Shown here piece after piece: positions 1-6,154 of a stretch of 15,360 bases of DNA. How positions within the stretch are numbered: the stretch's first letter is position 1; the number at the start of each line of letters is the position of its first letter. Source of the DNA: Arthrobacter sp. (lineage in GTDB: Bacteria > Actinomycetota > Actinomycetes > Actinomycetales > Micrococcaceae); contig JAODMS010000010.1 of the NCBI GenBank assembly GCA_025464925.1, positions 1-15,360 on the forward strand, in the 5' to 3' direction. Under the pieces are notes generated by a model. The model had not been told where the DNA came from. It saw only the letters and a program-made list of their open reading frames with translations, and made no database searches. The position numbers were made by a program, and so were the translations under genes.

Positions 1-54
1 CAGGTCACTGCGCGATGCAGTGGCTACCGCGGTGTTGGTGGTGGTTTCAGACAT
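1..54 (-). CDS. typA: N-terminus of probable ribosome-associated GTPase TypA/BipA (cut by window edge)
   Basis: An ATG at 54-52 on the minus strand opens a frame of 18 codons that runs off the left edge without a stop. It reads MSETTTNTAVATASRSDL. This Ser/Thr/Ala-rich opening followed by SRSDL matches my recollection of actinobacterial TypA/BipA proteins, where the next residues are RNVAIVAHVDHGKTT, the GTPase P-loop; that part lies outside the window and cannot be seen. TypA is a translational GTPase of the EF-G family that acts on ribosomes under stress. From memory, typA in Mycobacterium tuberculosis also lies next to lpqW, a lipoprotein related to family 5 binding proteins, which fits this neighbourhood. 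No strong Shine-Dalgarno site precedes the ATG. The frame is likely coding; the identity rests on a short match. Confidence 0.55.
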   Translation of the reverse strand, partial: MSETTTNTAVATASRSDL

Positions 55-414
55 GCGTTATGGCTCGATTCAGTGGTGAAGTCAGCTGTTGTATCGCGAC
101 ATTTCCAACCGGAACGCACGACGGATATGCCCTTTTCGCACAGGGCATCTTCTTCAAGTCTAAACGCTAGGGCATTTATTGGCCTAAAATCCGAAACCCG
201 GGATGGCTTCAGGCCGGGACCGCGGCGCGCCTGAAGAGATCGACTGTGAGTAAACTCACTGGATATTTGGCCGTACATGCCAATAATTGCCCTGATAGCG
301 GCAGCCAACCCGGGGACGTGAATGCGCAACGCCTCGGCACTGTTCCGTTTCGTCGCACCGATGATCGCCATCGACCGCTGAACCCAGGCCGCGGGCGCCC
401 GGTGCGTCAACAAC
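55..414. other. Intergenic region between transporter 1 terminator and typA
   Basis: No convincing gene lies here. It should hold the promoter and 5' leader of the minus-strand gene at the left edge. It contains a 7-bp hairpin with arms ATGCCCT (127-133) and AGGGCAT (142-148) and a 14-bp palindrome at 246-259. AT-rich patches near 170-190 and 265-290 could carry a promoter, but I find no hexamer pair good enough to name. A minus-strand open frame through this stretch has no coding character and runs across the terminator. Confidence 0.5.
246..259. promoter_or_regulatory. Palindrome, possible operator
   Basis: GTGAGT-AA-ACTCAC is a perfect 6+6 bp inverted repeat with a 2-bp centre. It lies about 190 bp upstream of the probable typA start and about 155 bp beyond the end of the transporter 1 hairpin. 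Its size and symmetry suit a dimeric repressor, but no regulator is encoded in the window and chance occurrence is possible. Confidence 0.25.
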
Positions 415-454
415 GGGAGCCGGTGCCCGCCCCGAGGGGTGGACACCGGCTCCC
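415..454 (-). terminator. Rho-independent-like terminator of transporter 1 operon
   Basis: A perfect 11-bp inverted repeat, GGGAGCCGGTG (415-425) and CACCGGCTCCC (444-454), begins 37 bp after the ATPase stop codon. The inner bases CCGCCCC/GGGGTGG extend the stem by about seven pairs including one G-T. No strong T run follows on the minus strand, which is common for actinobacterial terminators. It separates the transporter operon from the probable typA gene. Confidence 0.65.
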
Positions 455-491
455 ATGCTGCAAAGGCCTTGCCCTGCCGGAGCTGACCGGG

Positions 492-2207
492 TCAGGCGAC
501 TTCCGGGGGCAGCGCAAGGCGGGCGCCCGGGATGGCGTTGAGCAGCGCCTTGGTGTAGTCCTGCTGCGGCGAATCGAAGACCTCGTCGGTGGAGCCGGTC
601 TCGACCAGCTTGCCTTTCTCCATGACACACACGTGGTCGGCGATCTGCCGGACCACCGCGAGGTCGTGGGTGATGAACAGATAGGTCAGGCCGAGCCTGG
701 ACTGCAGATCGGCGAGCAGGTTCAGCACCTGTGCCTGCACCAGTACGTCCAGCGCGGAGACGGCCTCGTCGCAGATGATCACTTCGGGGTCCAGTGCCAG
801 GGCGCGCGCGATGGCGACACGCTGGCGCTGGCCGCCGGAGAGCTCATTCGGGTACCGGCGCATGGTGGACTGCGGGAGCGCCACCTGGTCCAGCAGTTCG
901 CGGACCTTCTTCTCGCGGCTGGCCTTGTCCCCGATCTTGTGGGTCCGCAACGGTTCCTCGATTGTCCTGAAGATGTTGTACATCGGATCCAAGGAGCCGT
1001 AGGGGTCCTGGAAAATCGGCTGCACGCGACGCCGGAAGGCGAAAATCTCCTTGCTGTTCAGCGTGGATGTATCCACGCCGTCAAAGACGATCCTGCCGGA
1101 GGTGGGCGGCAGGAGATTCAGGACCATCTGTGCCACGGTGGACTTGCCGGAGCCCGATTCGCCCACGATCGCCGTGGTCGTTCCCCGCCTGACGCTGAAC
1201 GAGACGTCGTCCACGGCGGTAAAGTCCGTCGCACGGCCGAAGCCGGAGCGCAGCTTGAAGACCTTGCTCAGGTTCTCGATCTGCAGGACTTCCTCCGGCA
1301 GGGACGGCTCAAATACCGCACCCTCATCCGGGGCGAGGAGTTCCTCAGCCTGCACGCCCAGCTCCTTGGCCACCTGGATGCGCCGCGACGCAAGCGACGG
1401 CGCCGAGGCGACCAGGCGCTGGGTGTAAGGGTGCTGCGGGTTCTGCAGCAACTCAAGCGACGGCCCCGCTTCGACAACCTGTCCGCGATACATGACCACG
1501 ACTTTGTCGGCACGCTCGGCAGCCAGCCCCAGGTCATGGGTGATCAGCAGTACCGCGGTTCCAAGGTCCGTGGTCATCTTGTCCAGATGATCGAGGATCT
1601 GGCGCTGCACTGTCACGTCGAGCGCCGATGTGGGCTCGTCGGCGATCAGCAGGCGCGGCTGGCAGGACAGCCCGATGGCGATCAGCGCGCGCTGCCGCAT
1701 GCCGCCGGAGAACTCGTGCGGATACTGCTTGGCCCGCCGCGCGGCGTCAGGGAGTCCGGCCTCGGAAAGGACCTTGGCAACGTCGTCGGGGCCGCTGGGA
1801 AGCCCGTTGGCCTTCAGCGTCTCCTTCACCTGGTGGCCGATCTTCCAGACCGGGTTCAGGTTGGACATAGGGTCCTGCGGGACCATGCCGATCGTGTTGC
1901 CGCGCAGTTCAATCATGCGCTTTTCAGAGGCGTGCGCGATGTCCTCACCGTCGAGCAGGATCTGCCCGCCGGCTACGCGGCCGTTGCCGGGCAGCAGCCC
2001 GATCGCGGCCAGTGCCGTGGTCGACTTACCGGACCCCGACTCCCCCACAATGGCCACGGTCTCACCCGGCATGATAGTCAGGTGGGCGCTGCGGACGGCC
2101 TGGACCTCGCCGCTGCCGGTCTGGAAGGAGATCGCAAGATTCCGGATTTCCAGCAGCGGCCTGTCGGCCGTGTCCGTTTCGGAAATCCTGACGTCGGAAG
2201 TTGTCAT
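492..2207 (-). CDS. Peptide/nickel-type ABC transporter, double ATPase (DppD-DppF fusion type)
   Basis: The 571-residue cytoplasmic protein carries two complete nucleotide-binding domains on one chain and would power transporter 1. Domain 1 has Walker A GESGSGKST (55-63), signature FSGGM (166-170), Walker B LLIADEP with catalytic Glu191, and H-loop His224. Domain 2 has Walker A (349-357), signature LSGGQ (456-460), Walker B VIICDEA with Glu481, and His514. Each domain ends with the peptide-transporter C-terminal motif (NPQHPYTQRL near 256-265; SPQQDYTKALL near 546-556). Single-chain double ATPases of this size are common in actinobacteria, replacing separate D and F proteins. The start at 2207 is chosen because AGGAGG lies 5 bases upstream; an ATG at 2222 that overlaps the permease stop has no such site. 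It is the last gene of the operon, 11 bp after the permease, and is followed by a hairpin terminator. Confidence 0.95.
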   Translation of the reverse strand: MTTSDVRISETDTADRPLLEIRNLAISFQTGSGEVQAVRSAHLTIMPGETVAIVGESGSGKSTTALAAIGLLPGNGRVAGGQILLDGEDIAHASEKRMIELRGNTIGMVPQDPMSNLNPVWKIGHQVKETLKANGLPSGPDDVAKVLSEAGLPDAARRAKQYPHEFSGGMRQRALIAIGLSCQPRLLIADEPTSALDVTVQRQILDHLDKMTTDLGTAVLLITHDLGLAAERADKVVVMYRGQVVEAGPSLELLQNPQHPYTQRLVASAPSLASRRIQVAKELGVQAEELLAPDEGAVFEPSLPEEVLQIENLSKVFKLRSGFGRATDFTAVDDVSFSVRRGTTTAIVGESGSGKSTVAQMVLNLLPPTSGRIVFDGVDTSTLNSKEIFAFRRRVQPIFQDPYGSLDPMYNIFRTIEEPLRTHKIGDKASREKKVRELLDQVALPQSTMRRYPNELSGGQRQRVAIARALALDPEVIICDEAVSALDVLVQAQVLNLLADLQSRLGLTYLFITHDLAVVRQIADHVCVMEKGKLVETGSTDEVFDSPQQDYTKALLNAIPGARLALPPEVA

Positions 2208-2218
2208 GGTTGCCTCCT

Positions 2219-3169
2219 TCATCGCTGACGGCTCTTCGGGTCGAGCGCATCGCGAAGGGCGTCGCCCAGCATGATGAAGCTCAGCACGGTTATGGATAGG
2301 GCAATTGCCGGATATAGCAGGACCTCAGGATTGGTGCGGAGTGAGTCCTTGGCGGCGGAGATATCGTTACCCCACGACATGATGCTGCCGGGAAGGCCGA
2401 TGCCGAGGAACGACAAAGTCGCCTCGGTGACGATGAATACGCCCAGTTCCATGGTGGAGAGCACGATAATCGGTGCCGACGCGTTCGGCAGCACGTGGCG
2501 GACCAGGGAACCGATGCGCGAGACTCCGAGCGAGCGGGCGGCCGTGACGAAATCAGCGTTGCGGACCTCGATCACGGCTCCGCGGGTGATGCGGGCCATC
2601 TGCGGCCAGCCAAGCAGGACGATCACCAGCACGACGGTCCACACACTCTTGTTTTCCCTGAAGAACGGAAGCTGGGTCACAACAAGGGCGCCCAATACGA
2701 GCGGCAGGGCAAAGAAGACGTCACCCAGCCGGGCAATGACGGTGTCCACCCAGCCGCCGAAGAAACCGGCCAGCGCGCCAAGGGTGACGCCGATTATCAG
2801 CACGCAGACAACGGAGAAGACGCCCACCATCAGCGACGCCTGGGTGCCGTGGATGATGCGCGAGTAAATGTCACAGCCCTGGAAGGTGAACCCCAGCGGA
2901 TGTCCGGAGCTGGGTCCGCCGTTGGAGTTTCCCAGCTCGCACCCGTTGTCGGGAGCTACCTGGGTGAAGAGCCCGGGGAAGACCGCCACGAGAATGATCA
3001 GTGCGATCATGACAGCGGAAATGATGAAGAGCGGACGACGGCGGAGCTTCCGCCAGGCGTCTGCCCAAAGGCTCAGCGGAGCCTCGTCGACTTTGACGGC
3101 ATCCGTTGCCAGCAGAGGGGTCTCCTCGACCGGGGCAACGAAGTGCTCGATTGCTCGGTTACTTTTCAT
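2219..3169 (-). CDS. Peptide/nickel-type ABC transporter permease, OppC/DppC family
   Basis: This 316-residue inner-membrane permease forms half of the transporter 1 channel. A cytoplasmic N-terminal tail (about 1-45, ending in KLRRRP as in the OppC_N domain) leads to the first membrane helix (48-68), an external loop, and a five-helix transport core. The EAA coupling loop, DFVTAARSLGVSRIGSLVRH followed by VLPN (206-229), contacts the ATPase. It ends DALRDALDPKSRQR, the usual DALDP tail. The external loop has Cys77 and Cys99, and the segment usually read HPLGTD..GRD is HPLGFTFQGCD here, so a Cys replaces the common Arg; the two could form a disulfide. The start ATG at 3169 overlaps the end of the upstream permease by 11 bp, with GAGG 8 bases upstream. 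This overlap suggests translational coupling. Confidence 0.94.
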   Translation of the reverse strand: MKSNRAIEHFVAPVEETPLLATDAVKVDEAPLSLWADAWRKLRRRPLFIISAVMIALIILVAVFPGLFTQVAPDNGCELGNSNGGPSSGHPLGFTFQGCDIYSRIIHGTQASLMVGVFSVVCVLIIGVTLGALAGFFGGWVDTVIARLGDVFFALPLVLGALVVTQLPFFRENKSVWTVVLVIVLLGWPQMARITRGAVIEVRNADFVTAARSLGVSRIGSLVRHVLPNASAPIIVLSTMELGVFIVTEATLSFLGIGLPGSIMSWGNDISAAKDSLRTNPEVLLYPAIALSITVLSFIMLGDALRDALDPKSRQR

Positions 3170-4088
3170 AGCGGATCCTCGGGTCAAGCCAGGCGTACAA
3201 CAGATCGACCAACAGGTTGGCGGCGACGAAGACCAGCACCAAGACACTCACAATGGCGACAACGGTGGGGCCTTCGCTTCGGAGAATGGCCTGGTAAAGC
3301 TTCTGGCCAACGCCGGGGACATTGAAAATGCCTTCGGTCACGATCGCACCGCCCATGAGCCCGCCCAGGCTGGCACCCAAGTAGGTGACCACCGGTATCA
3401 GCGAGTTACGCAGGACGTGCGTCAGAACCACCCGGGGACGGGACAGGCCCTTGGCCGTGGCAGTGCGGACGTAGTCGGCGTTCATGTTCTCGATGACGGA
3501 CGCGCGGGTCAGGCGCAGCACGTAGGCAAACGACACCAAACCCAGGACGGTCGCGGGAAGGATCAGGGTCCCCCAGTCGACGTTGGAGCCGACGGTGGGC
3601 TTGGCCCAACCCAGCTGGACAGCAATCAAAAGCTGCAGCATGAAGCCGAGGACAAAGGTCGGGATGGCGATCACGACCAGCGAGAGCACGAGGACAGTGC
3701 TGTCGAAGATGCCACCCTTGCGCAGGCCAGCGATGAGGCCGAAGCCGATGCCGAAAACGGCCTGGATGATGAGGGCTTCCACCGCGAGCATGGCCGTGAC
3801 GGGGAAGATGCGGGCCAGCGTGGCCCCGATCGGCTGGCCAGTGAAGTCCACGCCGAGGTTGAAGGTGAAGAGGTTTTTGAGGAACAGCCCGTACTGGATC
3901 CAGAACGGCTGGTCCAGGTTGTACTGCTGGCGCAACTGGGCGATGACCGCCTCGCTCGGCGGACGGTCACCGAAGAGTGCACGGATCGGGTCGCCCGGAA
4001 GGGCAAAAACCATGAAGTAGACCAGCAGGGTGGTTCCGAGGAAGACCGGAATGACCTGCAACAGGCGCCGGAGGATGTACTGGATCAC
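3159..4088 (-). CDS. Peptide/nickel-type ABC transporter permease, OppB/DppB family
   Basis: This 309-residue integral membrane protein pairs with the downstream OppC-type permease. It has the family hallmarks: MIQYILRRLLQVIPVFLGTT with the first helix (about 9-30), FALPGDP just after it (28-34), an external loop, five further helices between about 98 and 300, and the EAA loop DYVRTATAKGLSRPRVV followed by LRNSLIP (205-232). It ends LDPRIRYEK. The length is typical of DppB. The start is GTG at 4088, supported by GGAGG seven bases upstream. It lies 133 bp after the binding-protein gene, across a hairpin, and overlaps the next permease gene by 11 bp. Confidence 0.95.
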   Translation of the reverse strand: MIQYILRRLLQVIPVFLGTTLLVYFMVFALPGDPIRALFGDRPPSEAVIAQLRQQYNLDQPFWIQYGLFLKNLFTFNLGVDFTGQPIGATLARIFPVTAMLAVEALIIQAVFGIGFGLIAGLRKGGIFDSTVLVLSLVVIAIPTFVLGFMLQLLIAVQLGWAKPTVGSNVDWGTLILPATVLGLVSFAYVLRLTRASVIENMNADYVRTATAKGLSRPRVVLTHVLRNSLIPVVTYLGASLGGLMGGAIVTEGIFNVPGVGQKLYQAILRSEGPTVVAIVSVLVLVFVAANLLVDLLYAWLDPRIRYEK

Positions 4089-4155
4089 AGCAGCGCCTCC
4101 GGAGAGTTGGTGAAACGAAGGGGAATCATGGGGACAGCTTTCCTGCCGGTTTCAA

Positions 4156-4193
4156 GGCCATGGGGGCCCGGCAATGCCGGACCCCCAATGGCT
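4156..4193 (-). terminator. Intercistronic hairpin between binding protein and permease 1
   Basis: In the 133-bp gap, arms GGGGGCCCGGC (4162-4172) and GCCGGACCCCC (4176-4186) pair with one mismatch around a 3-nt loop. Flanking AGCCAT/ATGGCC bases add pairs with a single bulged A. No T run follows on the minus strand. In ABC importers such hairpins often protect the binding-protein mRNA or partly stop transcription, giving more binding protein than permease. Transporter 2 has a hairpin at the same place. Confidence 0.55.
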
Positions 4194-4221
4194 CAGTGAT
4201 GTGGATGAGTTCTCGGAAGAA

Positions 4222-5904
4222 CTACTTGGCCGTGATGGCCCAGTACTGCAGAACGCCGTTCCAGCCAGAGTCAACATTGCTGACATTCTGGCTCCAGACA
4301 GCCTGGCGTGCGGAGTACCACAGCGGCAGGTTGGGGAGGTCCGTGAACAGGATCTCCTGCGCCTGGGTGAACTTCTTGTTGGCGTCGTCCGTGGACTTGG
4401 CGCCCAGGCCTTCACTGAGGAGCTTGTCGAACTCAGGGTTCGTGTAGCCCTCGTAGTTGGCGCTGGAACCGGTCTTCAGGAGCGGGCCCAGGAAGTTATA
4501 CAGCGACGGGTAGTCGGCCTGCCAGCCGGCGCGGGTCAGGCCCGGCAGGTCCTTGGCGGTGCGCAGCTGCAGGATTTCAGCGAACTTGGCGAACGGCTGG
4601 CCTTCGGCCTTGATTCCCAGGTTGTTCTTGAAGTTGTTGGCAACGGCGTCGATCCATTCCTTGTTGCCGCCGTCAGTGTTGTACGCGAGCTGCAGGGTCT
4701 TGTCTGCCGGCCACGGGCTGATGGCGTCAGCCTTAGTCCAGAGGTCCTTCGCCTTGGCGGCGTCGAACTTCAGGACATCGGAACCGGCAACGTTGTCGTT
4801 GTAGCCGTCAACGGCCGGGGAGGTAAAGTCCTTGGCCGGGATGCGGGTGCCGGAGAAGATGACCTTGGTGATCTCCTCGCGGTTGATCGCCATGGAGAGC
4901 GCCTGGCGGCGCAGCTTGCCTGCTTCGCCCTGGAACTCGGGCAGGTAGCCGGGGATGTTCAGGGTGGAGTTTCCGGCGTACGGCTTGTTCAGGTTGTTCT
5001 CCGGGAAGTCCGTGGTGTAGGTCTTCAGCGCGTTGGTGGGCAGAACATCCGTCACGTCCAGGTTGTTGGCCTGGATGTCCGTGTAGGCCGGGGCCGGATC
5101 GGTGTAGAACTTGAAGGTCACGCCGCCATTCTTGGCTTCGCGGGGACCCTTGTAGTCAGCGTTCTTGACCAGGGCGATCTGGCTGTCGTGCTGCCAGGCG
5201 CCTTCCTTCTCCATCTTGTACGGGCCGTTGCCGATCGGGTTCTCGCCGAATGCCTTCGGGTCCTTGATGGCATCGGCGGGCAGCGGCATGAAGGCCGAGT
5301 AACCCAGGCGCAGCGGCCAGTCGGCCTCCGGCTGGGCCAGCTTGACGGTGATCGTGGATTCGTCCTTCAGCGCGAGGCCGGAGAGTGTCTGCGCGGTGGG
5401 GGCGGGAACCTCGGTTTCCTTGCCGTCCGCTCCCGTCTGCTTCGAGGTGGCACTGACGGCGTCGTAGCCTTCGATGGATTCAAAGAAGCTGCTGTTGCCC
5501 TGCGCGTTGGTGCTCAGCGCGGCAAAGTTCCAGGCGTCAACGAAGCTCTTGGCGGTGACTTCCTCGCCATTGGTGAACTTGGTTCCCTTTTTGACCTTGA
5601 TCGTGTAGTTCTGGCCGTCCGGGGACTCGATGGACTCGGCCAGGGCATTTACCGACTTGCCACTGGGATCGTAGCTGCGCAGGCCCTCGAAGAGGAGTTC
5701 AACGACGCGGCCGCCGTAAACTTCGCCGGTATTGGCGGGCATCAGGGGATTCTGCGGTTCGTTGCTGTAAGCGGTGATGACCTTGCTGGTGTTGCCACCG
5801 GTAGTGCCGCTGCCGGTGGCAGTGCCGCCGGCACCGCATCCGGTCAGGGCGAGGGCGGCGACGGCCACCAGGCCCAGTGCTTTGGAAGTGCGCGAAAAAC
5901 GCAT
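4222..5904 (-). CDS. Lipoprotein substrate-binding protein of peptide/nickel-type ABC transporter (SBP_bac_5)
   Basis: The 560-residue protein is the ligand-capturing component of transporter 1. Residues 1-22 form a lipoprotein signal peptide (RTSK then a hydrophobic run) with lipobox LTGC, so Cys23 would be lipidated and the protein anchored on the outer face of the membrane. The mature part has family 5 landmarks: early hydrophobic segment with LLFEGLRSYDPSG (70-82), TIKVKKGTKFTNGEEVTAKSF (101-121), NPIGNGPYKM (222-231), LRRQALSMAINREEI (331-345), GWQADYP (460-466) and the C-terminal DLPNLPLWYSARQAVW (522-537). It resembles OppA/DppA oligopeptide-binding proteins; the actual ligand is not certain. 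The start at 5904 is set by AGGAGG four bases upstream and by the signal peptide; a longer frame to 5967 lacks both. It is the first gene of its operon. Confidence 0.95.
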   Translation of the reverse strand: MRFSRTSKALGLVAVAALALTGCGAGGTATGSGTTGGNTSKVITAYSNEPQNPLMPANTGEVYGGRVVELLFEGLRSYDPSGKSVNALAESIESPDGQNYTIKVKKGTKFTNGEEVTAKSFVDAWNFAALSTNAQGNSSFFESIEGYDAVSATSKQTGADGKETEVPAPTAQTLSGLALKDESTITVKLAQPEADWPLRLGYSAFMPLPADAIKDPKAFGENPIGNGPYKMEKEGAWQHDSQIALVKNADYKGPREAKNGGVTFKFYTDPAPAYTDIQANNLDVTDVLPTNALKTYTTDFPENNLNKPYAGNSTLNIPGYLPEFQGEAGKLRRQALSMAINREEITKVIFSGTRIPAKDFTSPAVDGYNDNVAGSDVLKFDAAKAKDLWTKADAISPWPADKTLQLAYNTDGGNKEWIDAVANNFKNNLGIKAEGQPFAKFAEILQLRTAKDLPGLTRAGWQADYPSLYNFLGPLLKTGSSANYEGYTNPEFDKLLSEGLGAKSTDDANKKFTQAQEILFTDLPNLPLWYSARQAVWSQNVSNVDSGWNGVLQYWAITAK

Positions 5905-5976
5905 TCCGCCTCCTAAGAGTTTGGGGAGTTTGGCAGGGAAAACTTGTGCTTTCCCGGAGGCGGGCACAGGGAAGTT
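5905..5976 (-). promoter_or_regulatory. 5' leader of binding-protein gene 1 with anti-Shine-Dalgarno segment
   Basis: The ribosome-binding region (plus-strand 5906-5913, GGAGGCGG on the mRNA) is perfectly complementary over 8 nt to CCGCCTCC at 5956-5963 in the same leader. The latter segment sits inside an alternative hairpin: CCCG/CGGG (5953-5956 with 5961-5964) nested in a longer arm pair at 5941-5949 and 5964-5976 that has a 4-nt bulge. The two pairings exclude each other, so the leader could switch translation. The sequence shows complementarity only; a regulatory role is inferred. Confidence 0.35.
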
Positions 5977-6003
5977 CCTGTGACGTGGCCTACATATGGA
6001 AGT

Positions 6004-6067
6004 AGCCTAACCGCAAAATGTCCGGATAATGGAACCCTGTTGCCGAACCGTGACCCACCAGTAACTT
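6004..6067 (-). promoter_or_regulatory. Probable promoter/control region of transporter 1
   Basis: On the minus strand this stretch carries AAGTTACTGGTGG (6055-6067) and, 55 nt from the start of TTACTG to its own start, a -10-like TAGGCT (6004-6009). The same pair of elements, TTACTGTTGG and TACGCT, stands 44 nt apart upstream of binding-protein gene 2. Neither has a good -35 hexamer at 16-18 nt, which would fit activator-dependent or weak promoters. The exact transcription start cannot be told from the sequence. Confidence 0.3.
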
Positions 6068-6103
6068 GACCGACGGCGTCAACGGAAATGTCGGTCAAGT
6101 CAC
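6061..6103 (-). terminator. Large dyad, probable terminator of transporter 2 ATPase transcript
   Basis: Arms GTAACTTGACCGAC (6061-6074) and GTCGGTCAAGTCAC (6090-6103) form a 14-bp stem around a 15-nt loop. The single non-identity is an A-C clash in plus-strand RNA but a G-U pair in minus-strand RNA, so the fold fits a minus-strand transcript. It lies 51 bp past the ATPase stop. No U run follows. An alternative is an operator for transporter 1, since it overlaps the shared TTACTGGTGG element, and its core also holds a TTGAC/GTCAA half-site pair (6066-6082). Confidence 0.5.
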
Positions 6104-6154
6104 ATGGAATCGGCTGGTAGAATTCGATGCCGCGGCGACTCTGGTTACCGGCGG

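Noticed and set aside
24..446. 140-codon minus-strand frame between transporter 1 and typA
   Set aside because: It would start inside the terminator hairpin, overlaps the probable typA start in another frame, and has no coding character.
2208..2222. Alternative ATPase start at 2222 overlapping the permease stop
   Set aside because: The ATG at 2207 has AGGAGG at ideal distance; the earlier ATG has none, and the AGGAGG would then lie inside the coding sequence.
246..2228. 660-codon open frame on the plus strand opposite the transporter 1 ATPase
   Set aside because: The opposite strand encodes an intact ATPase with all motifs. The plus-strand product is rich in Arg, Gly, His, Gln and Asp without domains, as expected for antisense frames in GC-rich genes, and it runs through the terminator hairpin.
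4174..5916. 580-codon plus-strand frame opposite binding protein 1
   Set aside because: It mirrors an intact lipoprotein gene. Its product (repeated LG, VG, GD pairs) has no recognisable domain or ribosome-binding site.
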